From Sclerotinia nivalis (lineage: Eukaryota > Ascomycota > Leotiomycetes > Helotiales > Sclerotiniaceae), in contig JAPEIS010000002.1 in the NCBI GenBank assembly GCA_029531795.1, positions 1,240,001 to 1,304,000 of the forward strand: DNA of 64,000 nucleotides. The letters run 5' to 3'. The notes beneath the pieces were generated by a model that worked only from the letters and a program-made list of their open reading frames with translations, ran no database searches and was not told the origin of the DNA. How positions within the stretch are numbered: the first letter of the stretch is position 1; every line of letters starts with the position of its first letter. The translations under genes and the position numbers were made by a program. Of the stretch, positions 23,135 through 35,524 are shown piece after piece.

Positions 23135-25369
23135 ATGAAAACGGCTGCTATTTTGAGCGTGTTGTCCTTGGCAGTGGAGTCAGTATATTCCCAGGCTGCC
23201 GGATATAGTCAATGTAACTTTTCACCAATCCATATTGTCATCAATTCATAGTTGCTGATTTGAGATAGGTGGTGGAAGCAACTGGACTGGAGCGACTACT
23301 TGCGTTGCTGGATATGTCTGTCAATCCCAAAATGCGTGTAAGAAATCCACCAACCTCTAGCTCTATATGCCGAAGAATACTCAATTTTTATAGATTACTC
23401 CCAATGTCTTCCCGGGACGGCTACTTCAGTACCCACAACTTTGACCACGACAACCAAGAGCAGCACCACATCCGCGACCTCTAAACCAACTACATCCACA
23501 GCTTCATCCTCGAAAACGAGCTCGGCGGCAGCCTCAACGGTGCAATCAGCATGCACTGCGGCATTTACTCCAGTCACTGCTTCAGCAGCATTTGCTGCAT
23601 TAAGTCCAGGGTGGAATCTTGGGAACACTCTGGATGCTACCCCAGATGAAGGATCTTGGAACAATCCTCCTGTCGTCCCTGCTACATTCACGGCAGTTAG
23701 GGCCGAGGGATTCAATAGCGTTAGAATACCAGGTAATAACTCACTCCAATTCATCTCTTATTTATAATTTGAAGGACACTAACAAAAGTCATAGTCACAT
23801 GGGCATATCACTTTGTAACATCTTCCCCAAGCTGGACCGTCAATACCACTTGGATGGATCGCGTTGAAACAGTCGTCGATCAAGCCCTTGCTACGGGAAT
23901 GTACGTAATCCTCAACGTCCACCACGACTCCTGGATCTGGGCCGATGTCTCCGCATCTGGAGCAAATCTTACTATGATTGAAGAAAAATTCTCTGCTCTT
24001 TGGTCTCAAATCGGGACCAGAATGAGATGCAAATCTAGTAAATTGATCTTTGAGCCAATCAATGAGCCACCTGGAACAACGCAACAAAATGCGAACGAAC
24101 TTAATAAACTCAACAACATCTTCCTCGCGGCCATCAATCAGGCAGGAGGCTACAACCCTCAACGAGTAGTTGCCCTTTCAGGTCTTCAGATGAACTCAGT
24201 ATATACTGAGCAATGGTTTACAAAGCCCACAACGTATACTTCTCAACCATGGGGTCTTGAATTCCATTATTATTCACCATACAGTTTCATCTTCAACGCT
24301 TGGGGAGATACCATCTGGGGTTCCGATGCCGATAAAGCCACCCTAACAGAAGACTTCCAACTCTTCGCAGGTAATTTCTCAGGCATCCCGACGATGATTG
24401 GAGAATGGCAAGCCACACCTGTCAATGTTGCTGAACCCGGCGCTAGATGGAGGTACACAGACTACTTTGTGAAAACCGCCAGGAGTTTTGGTTTTGCACA
24501 TGTACTCTGGGATAATGGACTTGACTTTTTGGACCGCAACACGAATACCTGGTATGATCCTATCTCAATGTCTGTCCTTTTCAACGCTGCCAAAGGAGTC
24601 TCAAACTCTCTCCCAGATGGCACGGTTGATACTTCCGCCACATCTCAAAATACCTCGGCGTATCTTTTCCACAAAGTCGGTGATCCAGTCATTGCACAAT
24701 CTCTTCCATTCCTCTTGAATGGAAACACCTTGACATCCATCAAAACATCTACGGGCACAACACTAGCAACTACTTCATACAGCATGTCCTCTGCTGGAGT
24801 TCTAACCTTCACCCAAGCCTACCTCTCAACCCTCTATTCATCCACGACTGCCCCCGGCATCAAAGTCACCCTAAGTTTAACTTTCTCCGCCGGCTCTCCC
24901 TCCCAAATACAAGTTGTGCAATGGGCCACTCCAACCCTCTCACAAACCTCCTTTAGCAAACAAACCAGCTCAGATCTCACAATTCCCATCAACTATGCCG
25001 GACTCTCAGAAGTCGCCGCTGTCAAAGCTTTGAATGCAGATGGATCGTACATGGTCTCTGGTGATTCTTGGACTCAGTACCTGGGGCCATTAGAACAAGC
25101 TCGATGGACTTATGCATCCTGGACAACCAGTAGTGCCGGATTGACAATACCTGTTTCAGGATTGCAAGTTATTGCTAGCACGGGACAGACTGATATTTTG
25201 ACACTTGAGGTGCGTTTTTCACTTTTTCGAAATTTCACTTTTGCTTTCCCGATTCCCCCTTCATTTGCCCTCGCTTCCTGTTTTAAGTATAACGAATCTT
25301 ATACTGATGCCAATATAGTTTTTCCCGAGAATCCTAGGACAAAATAGCGTGAATATTACATTCACGTAA
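23135..25369 (+). CDS. secreted endo-beta-1,4-glucanase: CBM1 - linker - GH5 - X2 - CBM46-like
   Basis: Five exons (23135-23213, 23269-23337, 23394-23732, 23795-25209, 25319-25369) give 650 residues. A signal peptide (MKTAAILSVLSLAVESVYSQ) is followed by a fungal CBM1 (YSQCGGGSNWTGATTC, GYVCQSQNAYYSQCLPG) interrupted by two introns. A Thr/Ser linker leads to a GH5 barrel: GWNLGNTLDA, VRIPVTWAYH, LNVHHDSWIW, the acid/base Glu in FEPINEP (about residue 253) and the nucleophile Glu in MIGEW (about 365). After the barrel comes an X2/Ig-like module, then a CBM46-like module ending in the small last exon (FFPRILGQ). This order resembles GH5 subfamily 4 enzymes acting on cellulose, xyloglucan or mixed glucans. 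It would act extracellularly on plant wall glucan. It converges tail-to-tail with the GH27 gene. Confidence 0.9.
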
Positions 25370-25604
25370 ACATGGGTGAAGGAATGAAGTAAGATAACTC
25401 GCAAAGTACAATATCAAGCATGTGAATATATCGAATCCTCGAGCTTGGAGTACATGTAGTTTCCGAAAAATAGATTGAGCTGTACATATTCTTCAAGTCA
25501 ATATTTATATTATTTTCTGACACAAATGTTACAAGAAACCTCAAAAACATTCCACTCTGTGCTTTCCAATCTCTTCCCTTCTCATTTCAATATTCTTATC
25601 CACA

Positions 25605-27870
25605 TCACCAATAAACATCCACCCCAACCAAATCCGCCGCATAATCCACCAATCCCCCGGCAGCATTTCCAAATGTCAAAACATTACTCCCAGCCTTCCA
25701 CCCACTAGTCAAAAGTCCAAAAATTCCCGTATCTTGCCATCCCATCGTCCCAAATAACTCGGAACTCTTCCCACTGAGTGGAAATTCGGCGCGTGTCACA
25801 ACCCCATTGACGCTAATCGTCATATTGCGCGTATTGGTACCGGTGGTCCAGGATGTACTAAATGCGACATCATTATTGCAGAAATAGATGGAAAGGTATT
25901 TTGTGGAGGACGTAGTGGTTGATGTTGAGGGGGCATTGACAGTGATGGAGGCGGAGCCGCTGGGAGTTAGGTAGCCGATTTTTGTGCCGCTTGGAGCGCA
26001 GTAGTTTGTGCTGCATGTTACGTGGGTGGCGGTACCGGAGATACTCATGCTAGATGAGGAGTAGAACGTTGCTGGTGGTGGTGCAACTGTGAGGGAAGAG
26101 GGTAGCAGTGCGGTAGATGAGGTTATGGCGAGGGTGTTTGTGCTGGATGCTGTAAATGAGAGGGAGCCTATGACGAGCGATTTTGAGCCTGCCGGGAGAG
26201 TATATTTTTTTGAGGCGATGGTGAAGGTCGTTGAGGAGGTGGATGAGGTGCTGAATTGAAGTGTGACGGTGTAGTTAGAGCTCGAGGTTTGAGCATAAAT
26301 TTTGGAGAATGTGACAGTCGAGCTATGGCCAAATTAGTATTTCAATAGGAAAAAAAGAGTCGAAAACCAAAGCAAATAACGAACCCAGAAACAGCAGCAT
26401 CACTAGCAGCATATGTACCCGAAACAGTCGTCCCCCCAAGTTCTAAAAGCATGGTTCCATGCGCACCCACAGTTGCAGAATATGAAGTCAGAACATTCGT
26501 CGCGCTTGTACCGGCCCAAATATTCTTGAGAGTACTCGCTTTCTGCAATCCCACATCTGGGAGATCCAAGGTAAGTGTCTTCGCAGTATTTTGAAGATTA
26601 ATGACCGCAACTACAGTACGACTTCCAGTCAATGGTCCCGCCCATACTTCATATCCATCCGTTGTCCATCTTCGTCGAAAACTTGCTGCAACGCCCAAAT
26701 CATCTTGATTATAACTTATAACATCTTTGTTGCTAAGGATAGTCAAAGAAGCAGAGCTAATACTCGTGAATGTATCCTTTAAAGCTGCTCCGATTACCAA
26801 TGGACTCTTCAAAATCGCCCATAAACTAAAATGTGTTTGTTCTTCAGTAGTAGTCAAAACATTATTCCCAACCTCCAACATATCAAGATCTAACCAATGC
26901 CCAGAACCAGCGAAAGACGTTTGTGGTACAGCCTGGTTTAAAATTCTTGGAATGGTGGAATACGAGGGAATAATATCGTTGGTGATGCGCCAGGTATTTC
27001 CCATGGATGGAGCCCATGCGGAAGGAAAATCAACACCCCAATCGCAGATCTGGAAAAGCATGGGCTTGCTTAGAGTGGCGAGGGCGTTGGTCATGTTCTG
27101 ATAACGCAGAGATGGAGATGTCGAGGGCGCATAATTGGTATTTGGATATCCAGTTGCTGCATCTGAATAGCAGTTATCATCTAAAATTGTCAGCTTGGCA
27201 CTTCCATTGGAAGTGTTCCTTACATTTCAACAGATCTGCTCCCCACGACGCGAAGGTTTGTGCATCTGTAAGTTCATGAACTATGGTTGTCAGTATTTTT
27301 CTTTACATAAACCCCTAGTCTTGAAAACACTCCTCTAGCCACTTGCTTGATTTCAATTATAGCAATCAATAATAAACTCACATAGACTACCCACTTGTGC
27401 CGGAGTGCCAGTCATGCACATTTGTACCCCAGCATCCGAATAAACTCCAAAGCCCAACCCCAGTCCATGAATAAAAGTCCCCAAAGCTGGATAACCGCTT
27501 GGAAACCGTTCAGGATTCCATGTCAATGTTCCAGCAGACGTTCTATCAGGCAAAGTCCATCCACAATCAACAGTCACATAGTGGTAGCCGAGAGCAGACA
27601 GACCAAGGGAGACGAGAGCTTGCGCATTACTGTGAATGATAGTTTCATTGGGGCTACAAGAATAATGGTTGTAAGAGTTCCATCTAATGATCTGTTAGAG
27701 AGAAAGACCCAAGTGAGAGTATGAGAGAAATGAAATACTAACCCCATAGGTGGAGTAATGGCTAGACCATTGTTAACTCGTGGTTTGAGGTTCTGAGGAA
27801 GTGCGGTAATGGATTGAGGAATTAAAGAAAGAAGCAACAATAGCTGCCTAGAACGACCGAGAACTTGCAT
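25605..27870 (-). CDS. secreted GH27 alpha-galactosidase with C-terminal beta-sandwich/CBM35-like module
   Basis: Five exons (27870-27743, 27683-27382, 27280-27224, 27180-26385, 26322-25605) give 666 residues. I chose the ATG at 27870, which directly precedes the signal peptide (MQVLGRSRQLLLLLSLIPQS); TTG codons upstream are not credible starts. GH27 motifs are in order: ITPPMGWNSYNHYSC, VTVDCGWTLPDR, GLGFGVYSDAG, the nucleophile Asp in LLKYDNC (about residue 164), the acid/base Asp in WRITNDI (about 231) and LDLDMLEVGN. The C-terminal exon adds a Ser/Thr-rich beta-domain and a module ending AGGLVDYAADLVGVDVYW that resembles CBM35-type binding domains. It releases alpha-galactose from galactomannan or raffinose-type sugars outside the cell. 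Intron 3 is only 43 bp. The acceptor at 27281 was chosen to keep FHELTDAQTFASWG. Confidence 0.9.
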
Positions 27871-29467
27871 TTTCAAAGTCAAATCACAATGAATTCAATT
27901 GTCCGAAACAAAAAAGACAGCATGCACACCATATTTCTAGCATTCACTTTCCTCAAATTCTCATGAAATCGAATATGCATCCTGCAGTATGTCACTGAAC
28001 ATGCCACTAGAGCTATAATTTCTCCATCTGCAGACTCCAATCTCCCGCATCAACCTACCAATATCGTAAATACTATGGGGGTTTTAATGGAGAAACCGGA
28101 GAATCTACAGATTTACCGGTAGTTCGATGACCAGATGCGCTCCAATCATCTTGTAGAAGGCCATAAACTCCCGCATATTTCCTTCTCAAACTTTGGAGCA
28201 GTCAGCTTGAGCTTACCAGCTCAGCTTTTCGGTGAGAATCGATTGAATACCACAAATTGAAAAGAAAAGAAATGAAAAGAACTCAAAAACATCTGCGTCT
28301 TACATTCATCTTAGAACTTATAATGCTCTGCTTTGTCGCTTAGATTATCGTGATATCGTATTCTGATTGTTCAGATGAAAATACAAATATATAATAAGAA
28401 CTTCTCGTACCACGCCACAACGCATGCTCCCTTTCTCCCGACACAGCCCTAAACCCATTATCCGTAAATTTAAAACAACCACTGAAAGTTCCCGGAATCA
28501 TGGGTGTCTGAGTTCCCAAGGACTTCAGCTGTTTGATATACACCATGCGCGCTCATCGTCGTACTTCAACCTACTCATGTTATACCGAAGAACTCCAGGC
28601 CTCTAAATCATACATCTGAATTTTGTCAGCCCAGCATCGTCACCGCCATTATCCCATTTTCCTGTGTATAGCGGCAAGTGGCACGGCGCTGCATCCAAGA
28701 AATGCCCCTGCGTTTGTCTGACATACATGACATGAGATGAGATGAGATGAGATGAGATGAGATGAGATGAGATGAGATGAGATGGGATGAGATGAGATGA
28801 GATGAGATGTTATTTTCCCAACGTCTGACAGAGATGGATCAACCACTGCATTACAATTTACGAGACGAGCCGAAATATTTCCTCAGCCTTATCAGCCACC
28901 AAAGTATTTCGCTTTCTTTTCATGCATGTGAATTTCGTGGAAACTCAGTCCTATCAGGAGAAAGTTTAGCATCCAAATTTTGGTAAGTACCTACATTGAA
29001 TTGAAAACTTAGTTTGAAATCCCTTTGAAATCCCCGACTAGCGAAGATGTTAATTTTGAATCGAAGGCACACGCATTCAAGTGTAAGATCAAGTTAAAAA
29101 GGTTGGTAATACCCGTATCGGATTCATCTACACATGTACCATCTTTGTCTTTCTTTCATCACCCTAAGTATCCCGTCTATAAATATGTACATTGAAAAGA
29201 TATAACGACATGCTCATCTTCTATGTCCGTGCCTGTATGGTCGGGTTTCGCCAATAATTTGTCCTTCCGAGTATCCTACCATGGTCACCATCGCCGCCGC
29301 TTCTGATCGCCGCCCCCACCGAATGAATCACTCCTACCCATGCCCCGTAATCAAATAATACTTCCACGACCTACAATGAAATAAGCTACCTGTGATTATA
29401 CAATTATTTATTTCCCTAATAAGTGAACCCCAAACGCCAGAACGCAACCCAATGCTGTGCATAAGTA
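27871..29467. other. spacer between the GH27 and GH13 genes
   Basis: No supported gene. It contains the GH27 promoter, a pentanucleotide microsatellite at 28732-28809 and the 3' flank of the amylase gene. Confidence 0.5.
28732..28809. repeat. (ATGAG)n microsatellite
   Basis: About 15 tandem copies of a pentanucleotide, with one GGG variant unit near 28784. It is uninterrupted otherwise, so likely length-polymorphic. It lies roughly 860 bp upstream of the GH27 start. Confidence 0.9.
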
Positions 29468-31559
29468 TCATTGAGAGACGAAAAATAAAGCCGATAGTAA
29501 ACAAGCGGTAAAGAAGGGAAGTACTGATGATGGTGATGTGTGTGATGAGAGAGATTTGATGGTGGCGGCCTGGGTTTTGTTGACATTTTTCATGGGTTTT
29601 GGACAGAGGGTTGTGTTCACTAGAAGGTTCCCTGGTATCCAAACCTATTTCAAATATTAGTTCTCGTACCTATCATGCATATTCATTGAAAAGATGTTAA
29701 AATACCTGTGGCTCTCCATTCGTTAAGGTGAGGGTGAAAGTTCCCCCGATTCCTGTAACAGTGCTATTACAGCTCAATATTTCAATGAGAAGAATTCCGT
29801 CACTAAAATTGGTGTCTCCAATATAGTAAGGTCCGACAGTTCCACCTTGGGTCCCAACATTGGTGATAGCTGTCACAATTGAATGGACATTTCCTTTTCT
29901 AAATATCAATGCATCGTCTGCCTGATAGATGACTGATGCTTTGTATGCCCAGTAAGGACTCCAGTTGGAGTAATTGGTTGAAATCATATAATTGTTGACG
30001 GCGTTACGGGCGGTATTCATGGTCTTGATATGTTGATACAAGGTTGATGTGTTATCATATCCAGTTGGATTTAGCCAAAGTGCTCCACGATTTTGAGGAT
30101 CACCACCACCGTCAAAGCCTTGTTCCGCGCCATAATATACCACAGGAATACCATCAGTGAAGAAATCGAACGTAAGAGCATTTTTTCTCTGAGATGGATC
30201 ACTCGTATAAGATCCGAAACGAGCGACATCATGATTCTCGCTAAATGTGCCGAGAAGTGTAGTATCATAGCAGTTTTGCTGGGTTTGATCGAATTGGTAG
30301 CTCAAGCTTCCCATACCATTTGTGGAGTTCGAAAGGATAGATGTAATATAGTACCAGGCAGGATAATTGAGGACGGACGAAAGAGCATCGACAGCCCATT
30401 CGCATGCATTGATAGGTAACTCGTCAAAGACTTCACCAATGGTGAATGTATTGGCGGCCTTTTGGAAGCCAGGCCAAAAGGGCTTGTCGACGTGTTTAGC
30501 TGCATCGATACGAAGCCCATCAACTACGGTTCAGATGTCTGTCAGCCCACTCTTACAACAATTTATATTCTGCATATTCCCCGGATTTTTCTCCACAGCC
30601 AAGACTTCCAGAAAGCGCAAGGAATAAATAAGATTCATCATCAGAAGTACATACGAGAATAATTGGCGACCATCTCCGATACCCATGTTTCCCATGTTTG
30701 CTTCACAAAGTCAGATTCGGTATCAAGATCTGGCAGTGAAACTGTATCGTCTCCGAGCCAACAATTTTGAAAGTTGGTTGCGTTCGAATAATCGGTGATG
30801 TAACAAAAAGGATGGAAGTATTCTTTTTTGTTGAACGGAACTAGTGTGGAGTAATCAGTTTCACTTCCAGGCCCTGCGTAGGCCATGTCATTGATGACTG
30901 CATCGATCATCAGGTACTATAGCGTCCAATTGGATTAGAATTTGTATTTCGTATGGCTGAGTTGCGGATATGAATCAACTTACCATGCCACGATCGTGTA
31001 AGGTCGACGACAGGAGTTTGAGATCGTCTGGAGTTCCAAAATGTTCGTTGATCTTGGTGATATCTTGACTCCAGAATCCATGGTAGCCTTGGCCGTATGC
31101 TGTTGTTTGATTGATGTTTTGTACCACTGGCGATATCCAGATCTATGTTTGGTCTTAAGTCAGTTTGCGTTGTTCAGCTTGATAAAACCATCTTTTACCA
31201 CGACGGTCGCACAAGGCACGACAGAGAGAAAGATTGTTCATAGGAAGAGCTTGAGCAGAAGCTGAGATGGGCAAACTCACAGCTGTAAATCCCATATCCT
31301 GAATGTAATCTAGTTGATTGATGATTCCTTGAAAGGTCCCTCCGCAATACAATTCCGCTGTATTATTACAGGCGAAAGTAGTCGAGCCATCAGTTCTTGC
31401 GAATCGATCCGTGATGATTTGATATATAGATTGGCTTCTCCAATCGTCGGAAGTAGCAGCGTGTACATCTTGCACGAATGATGATAGGAATGCCACCCAT
31501 AACATTGACCAACTAACGAATGCCGTCGAAGTTTTTCCCTCCGACGTGGTCAACAACAT
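29468..31559 (-). CDS. GPI-anchored-type GH13 alpha-amylase-like enzyme (alpha-glucan synthesis partner)
   Basis: Five exons (31559-31281, 31142-30984, 30916-30655, 30523-29706, 29644-29468) give 564 residues. A signal peptide lies at the N-terminus. The fungal GH13_1 amylase follows: [20 protein letters not shown], nucleophile Asp in [10 protein letters not shown] (about residue 240), Glu in TIGEVF (about 264), Asp in FSENHD (about 332). The conserved region I is DAVINDMAY, so the usual substrate-binding His after the Asn is Asp. The last exon adds [12 protein letters not shown], a Ser/Thr stretch and a hydrophobic end ([19 protein letters not shown]) typical of a GPI signal. GPI-anchored relatives (Aspergillus AgtA group) are alpha-glucanotransferases working with alpha-glucan synthase, and such a synthase is the divergent neighbour. 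If the last 61-bp intron is retained, the protein ends EPQVF and would be soluble. Confidence 0.88.
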
Positions 31560-34500
31560 GATTTCAACTCGTAACTCGATACCACCACTATCGCAAATGT
31601 CGCATATAAAGAATGACGGCTGAACCCTCAATTGAAAGGCTGATTATATTGGCGTCGACAATGTAATCAGTTTGCTTTCTTTGACGCAGAACACAATAGT
31701 GAGTGACAATTGACGCAAAAATTATCAGCTGTCTAATGAGTACTACCATCAGAGATAGGTTCCTTGGCAGCGCGGGTTTCCCGACGCTTCTACTTGATGC
31801 AGTCTAGCATCTGAAAGATCTCCCTACTCGTGTTACCAAAAAGTATAAAACACATCTTTATACAGGCTTAGACTTTGCGGATAGGGCGATTTAAGGTATC
31901 GAAGGGGTTTAGGTCCTGTAGCTCTATACTGAAAATTGTGAAGTTCTAGAATTATAATATAGGCGAATATTTTACCTTTTTTTTTTCCATGCGAATCCCC
32001 AATTAGTAAAGTAGAAGAAATACATGGGCATATGGCATATTAACATTTTCGGCCGCAGTCCTACTCCACACGTAAGTAACGTAACGGGCTGACTTCTTCC
32101 GGGACCGATAAACTCCGTGGAAGGATATTGAAATTAGGCCAATTGGGTGTATGAACGGGTAGGTTGTAAAAATAAATCTGGGGCATTGTTACCAACATTA
32201 CTCGAGTACCCATAATAATAGCAAAGACAACTCTGAAAAGATCCTAATTGCTCAGATAAACATGACGGGAAATGAGCATCCGCAAATCACCCAGCAAACG
32301 GTCTTCTAAGTTTCGAACTTCGATTGATCATGTTAAATTCCAGAACTTCCCGAAAGTTCTAAATTCCCAATTGAGCAGATTGAACCCAAATTGAGGTGTG
32401 AAAGGTCTTACTAGATTCGTTCAGCACCGCGGGGGACTTGGCAGTTCTTGATGAATTTAACACATTTAGCTATTTTAACGTGGATTAGTTAATCTTAAAT
32501 CTTGCACATAATGCCTTGGCAGTGCACAAAATAGGGGAGGGATATAGTAGTAGGAATTCTAGTCAGGGGTAGTGGCTACAACCGACCCACTTTAATTATC
32601 GGAAAATCTGCACACTGTACGGGAAAGAAGGACCTCGATATGAACCGTATGATGCTTTTTTGGAATAAATTAAGTATGATTTAGCATTGTTTGCTAAGGG
32701 GTTTGAAAACTTTGTGATTTTACTGAGATTCTTTGAACCAAGCCTCTGGGATAGGGAAACGATATATACAATGGAGAAAGCGGTAGAACAATTTTCGAGC
32801 TAGAATATTTAAGGGGCATTAAGCATTTCAAAACTTCTAAAAAAACTATGACCGAAATACCACCTTCAAAGTTCAAGGACGTAGGTACTAGGTTACGGTT
32901 TGTGAGATTAGGATAGCGGGGAGAATCCGATCATTTTTTCAACTTCTCCATTATTTCCAGCTCTCGTGTTCATCATTTTTGATGCCCCTCTGTGGACCAA
33001 CTACACTTACTCTACAGCCTCAAAGGCATTTTCATCCACTTCGGTCTCCCATGTCCAAGGTAGGGAGGACATAAGGTTTGTCCTTTTCCGATTTTATTGT
33101 TGAACGATGAAGTTGATTCCGACTATGACGGTGAAGCCACTTAGAACAAACGAGATGGAGTGGATTGAATTTTGAGAGTAGGCCGTCGGTGAGACCCTAT
33201 CTATCTCTCCCAATTGTATAATACCGTGATGATTTATGTAAGTTTATTTGGTAAATGAGGACGTTAAGAAAAATCGAGGCAAGGGAGAAAAGCAGTAGGA
33301 GAAGGAAGAAAAAGCAATGTGAGCTAAGGGAAAAAGGGAGGGAACCCTGCAGGCTTCCCCTTTCTTCCTGCAATGCAGCATAATCTTTGCATAAGCTTTT
33401 ATACTCTCGAATATTTCCTTGTGTTGGTAATTTTAAGCAAATCTTCTTATTATTAGAGTCTTCAAGATCAACCTTTTACTGATTTCTGCTCTTAACTACA
33501 ATCACCTTGATTTATTAATAATCTCTCTTTCACAAATTCTGCTTGGCTAGAGAAATTCTTACTGGAGATATCTATACTTCCTATTACAAAACGGCATTGC
33601 GGCAAGTAGAAAATAAGGACTTGGTTCGGCTATCCTGAAAACTAGTACTCCGTACATAGCTTCTCCTTCATCTAGGTAGTTTATCTCGCTGATCCCCTTA
33701 GATTTTTTCCTTGACCTTTTTCGACTTCTGCTTATCAAATAACTCGTAAGAGGCCTCACAAACAAGATAATGAGCCAGGAACTCAATGAATCGTGGTTGG
33801 TCCCACCACACCTTAATTGAACGTATCATTTTGCTACAATTTTGCATGTCACCATGCTTATCTCCGACCATTCATGTTGTAACGTTCGTGATTTGCAAAA
33901 TGTTTCCTGGACGGCAAGGTTATCCGTTGCTATTGATAGAGATTCATCCCATCTCCCATCAATGGGCACCAAAAATTACAAAGATGGCACCCGGGGTTAT
34001 CTGGATTTATACGCAAAATTACAATGGGAGGTGTTTTTACATTTTACTCCGTACACCGCATGTGAATCTCTGTAAGATGGTTTATGGGCCTTTACGGGGC
34101 ACAAATCTGATCTTTTGAGTTCACTTGCAGCGCGAAAACTTTTCACTCAGGGACGAATCGTATTCAGCCAACATTGTGTTCACTTACTGTGGATAGGATA
34201 CCATCTACTCGCTTACTTGGCCTAACTTTACTCCGTAAATATTTTACACTCCGACTATTAATTATTCTCTGCCAGAGAGTCATTTTTCATTAGTAATCGT
34301 TCCTTAGCGAGCCTAGGTACCATCGGCATACTTTCAAATATCATCAGAATTTCGCAAAAGTAGCGTGGGAAACCTCGTATCTTCCTCCCTGATCACTGTC
34401 TCCTTACACGGAAAGATACCCATGCTCGGAGTTCTCAGGGAAACTTATTCCTTCCAAAGCCCCGGTATGTGGCTGTTCTTAAACCCAGTCAGCTTTTAAC

Positions 34501-35524
34501 TTTTTGTCCAAGTTAAGGCTGGTTTTTATATTGTGTGGTTACACGAGAGAAAGCCGTGTTCAATTGTACCTTTTTATCTACCAGCGTGCGGATAGCTAGC
34601 TAAGGCTTATCATTAGAAGGATTAACCAGGCCATCCCGGTTGTTAAAAGATCCCTAATTTATTTGGTAAAGCTCAGGGCGGCACGAAAGACTAAATTTAT
34701 TTGAGTTAGACAGAAACTCAAACTATCATGGATGTGTTTAAAATGCCACATCAGGCGTTATCTCTCCATTTACTCATCTTTCATTGGTCGTAAAACACAC
34801 ACGGAGAATAATAATGGAGCCCGTGTTTGGGGATACACCTGTTAATAAATGGATCAAAGTTGGTCCCCACTACTTCACTCTCTCTGAGGTACTGGCTCGT
34901 CCAATGACGCCCATATGGATTACCCCTGGAACCAAGACTTTCGTGCTCTGAACCAGCATATAGCAGCTCGTGTCAAAATTAAGTTTAACTGCCTTATTAG
35001 TCGCATTCTCTTCCATTTCTAGAATGGCTTAGGATCAAAATATTGCGTCTTAACCTTGGATAGTAAGCTTCAGGCATCCGATATGCTCAGGAAAAGTAAG
35101 ATCGACTTCTAGGGGGCAACACCGAGAATAGTTGTTGTTCAAAGTGATCTTTTACACATACTCACTTCAGCCTCTTACCTCTTGTTCAACTTCAAGTAAC
35201 TCATCATATACACATCTTTAAGCATCTTTTTGTCAATCTGCGATTGCGGTCGACTCCCACGCTCGTTATTTCTTATTTTTGCTTGCGGTTACTTGTTGTA
35301 CTTTGTCTTAAAAAACGGACTCAAAATAGCATTGCTTATCTGTGAATATCATACAAGCAAGCCCACACACTTCCTGGAAATTTTGGAGGAATCCCTAATA
35401 TATTGCTGGCCCAAACAGATTGAATTCTCAAAAACTTCTCATACTACTTCGGCAAAATTTGATGAACAATAATTCATGATTTTGGTCACTTGAGTATCGT
35501 ATCTGGTCGGTTTCGTTTGTCACC
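31560..35524. promoter_or_regulatory. 4-kb divergent intergenic region between amylase-like and alpha-glucan synthase genes
   Basis: No frame longer than 110 codons and no domain is seen. Both flanking genes read outward, so both promoters lie here. Three exact copies of TACTCCGTA lie within 600 bp (33646, 34045, 34229). The sequence just before the synthase start is pyrimidine-rich, as in many fungal promoters. No specific binding site can be assigned. Confidence 0.5.

Noticed and set aside
23395..24162. Minus-strand frames of 119 and 127 codons opposite the endoglucanase
   Set aside because: They mirror the Thr/Ser linker and GH5 coding exons, whose domain content is clear on the plus strand.
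28732..28809. Regular repeats as a CRISPR-like array
   Set aside because: Contiguous 5-bp units without spacers; a eukaryotic microsatellite.
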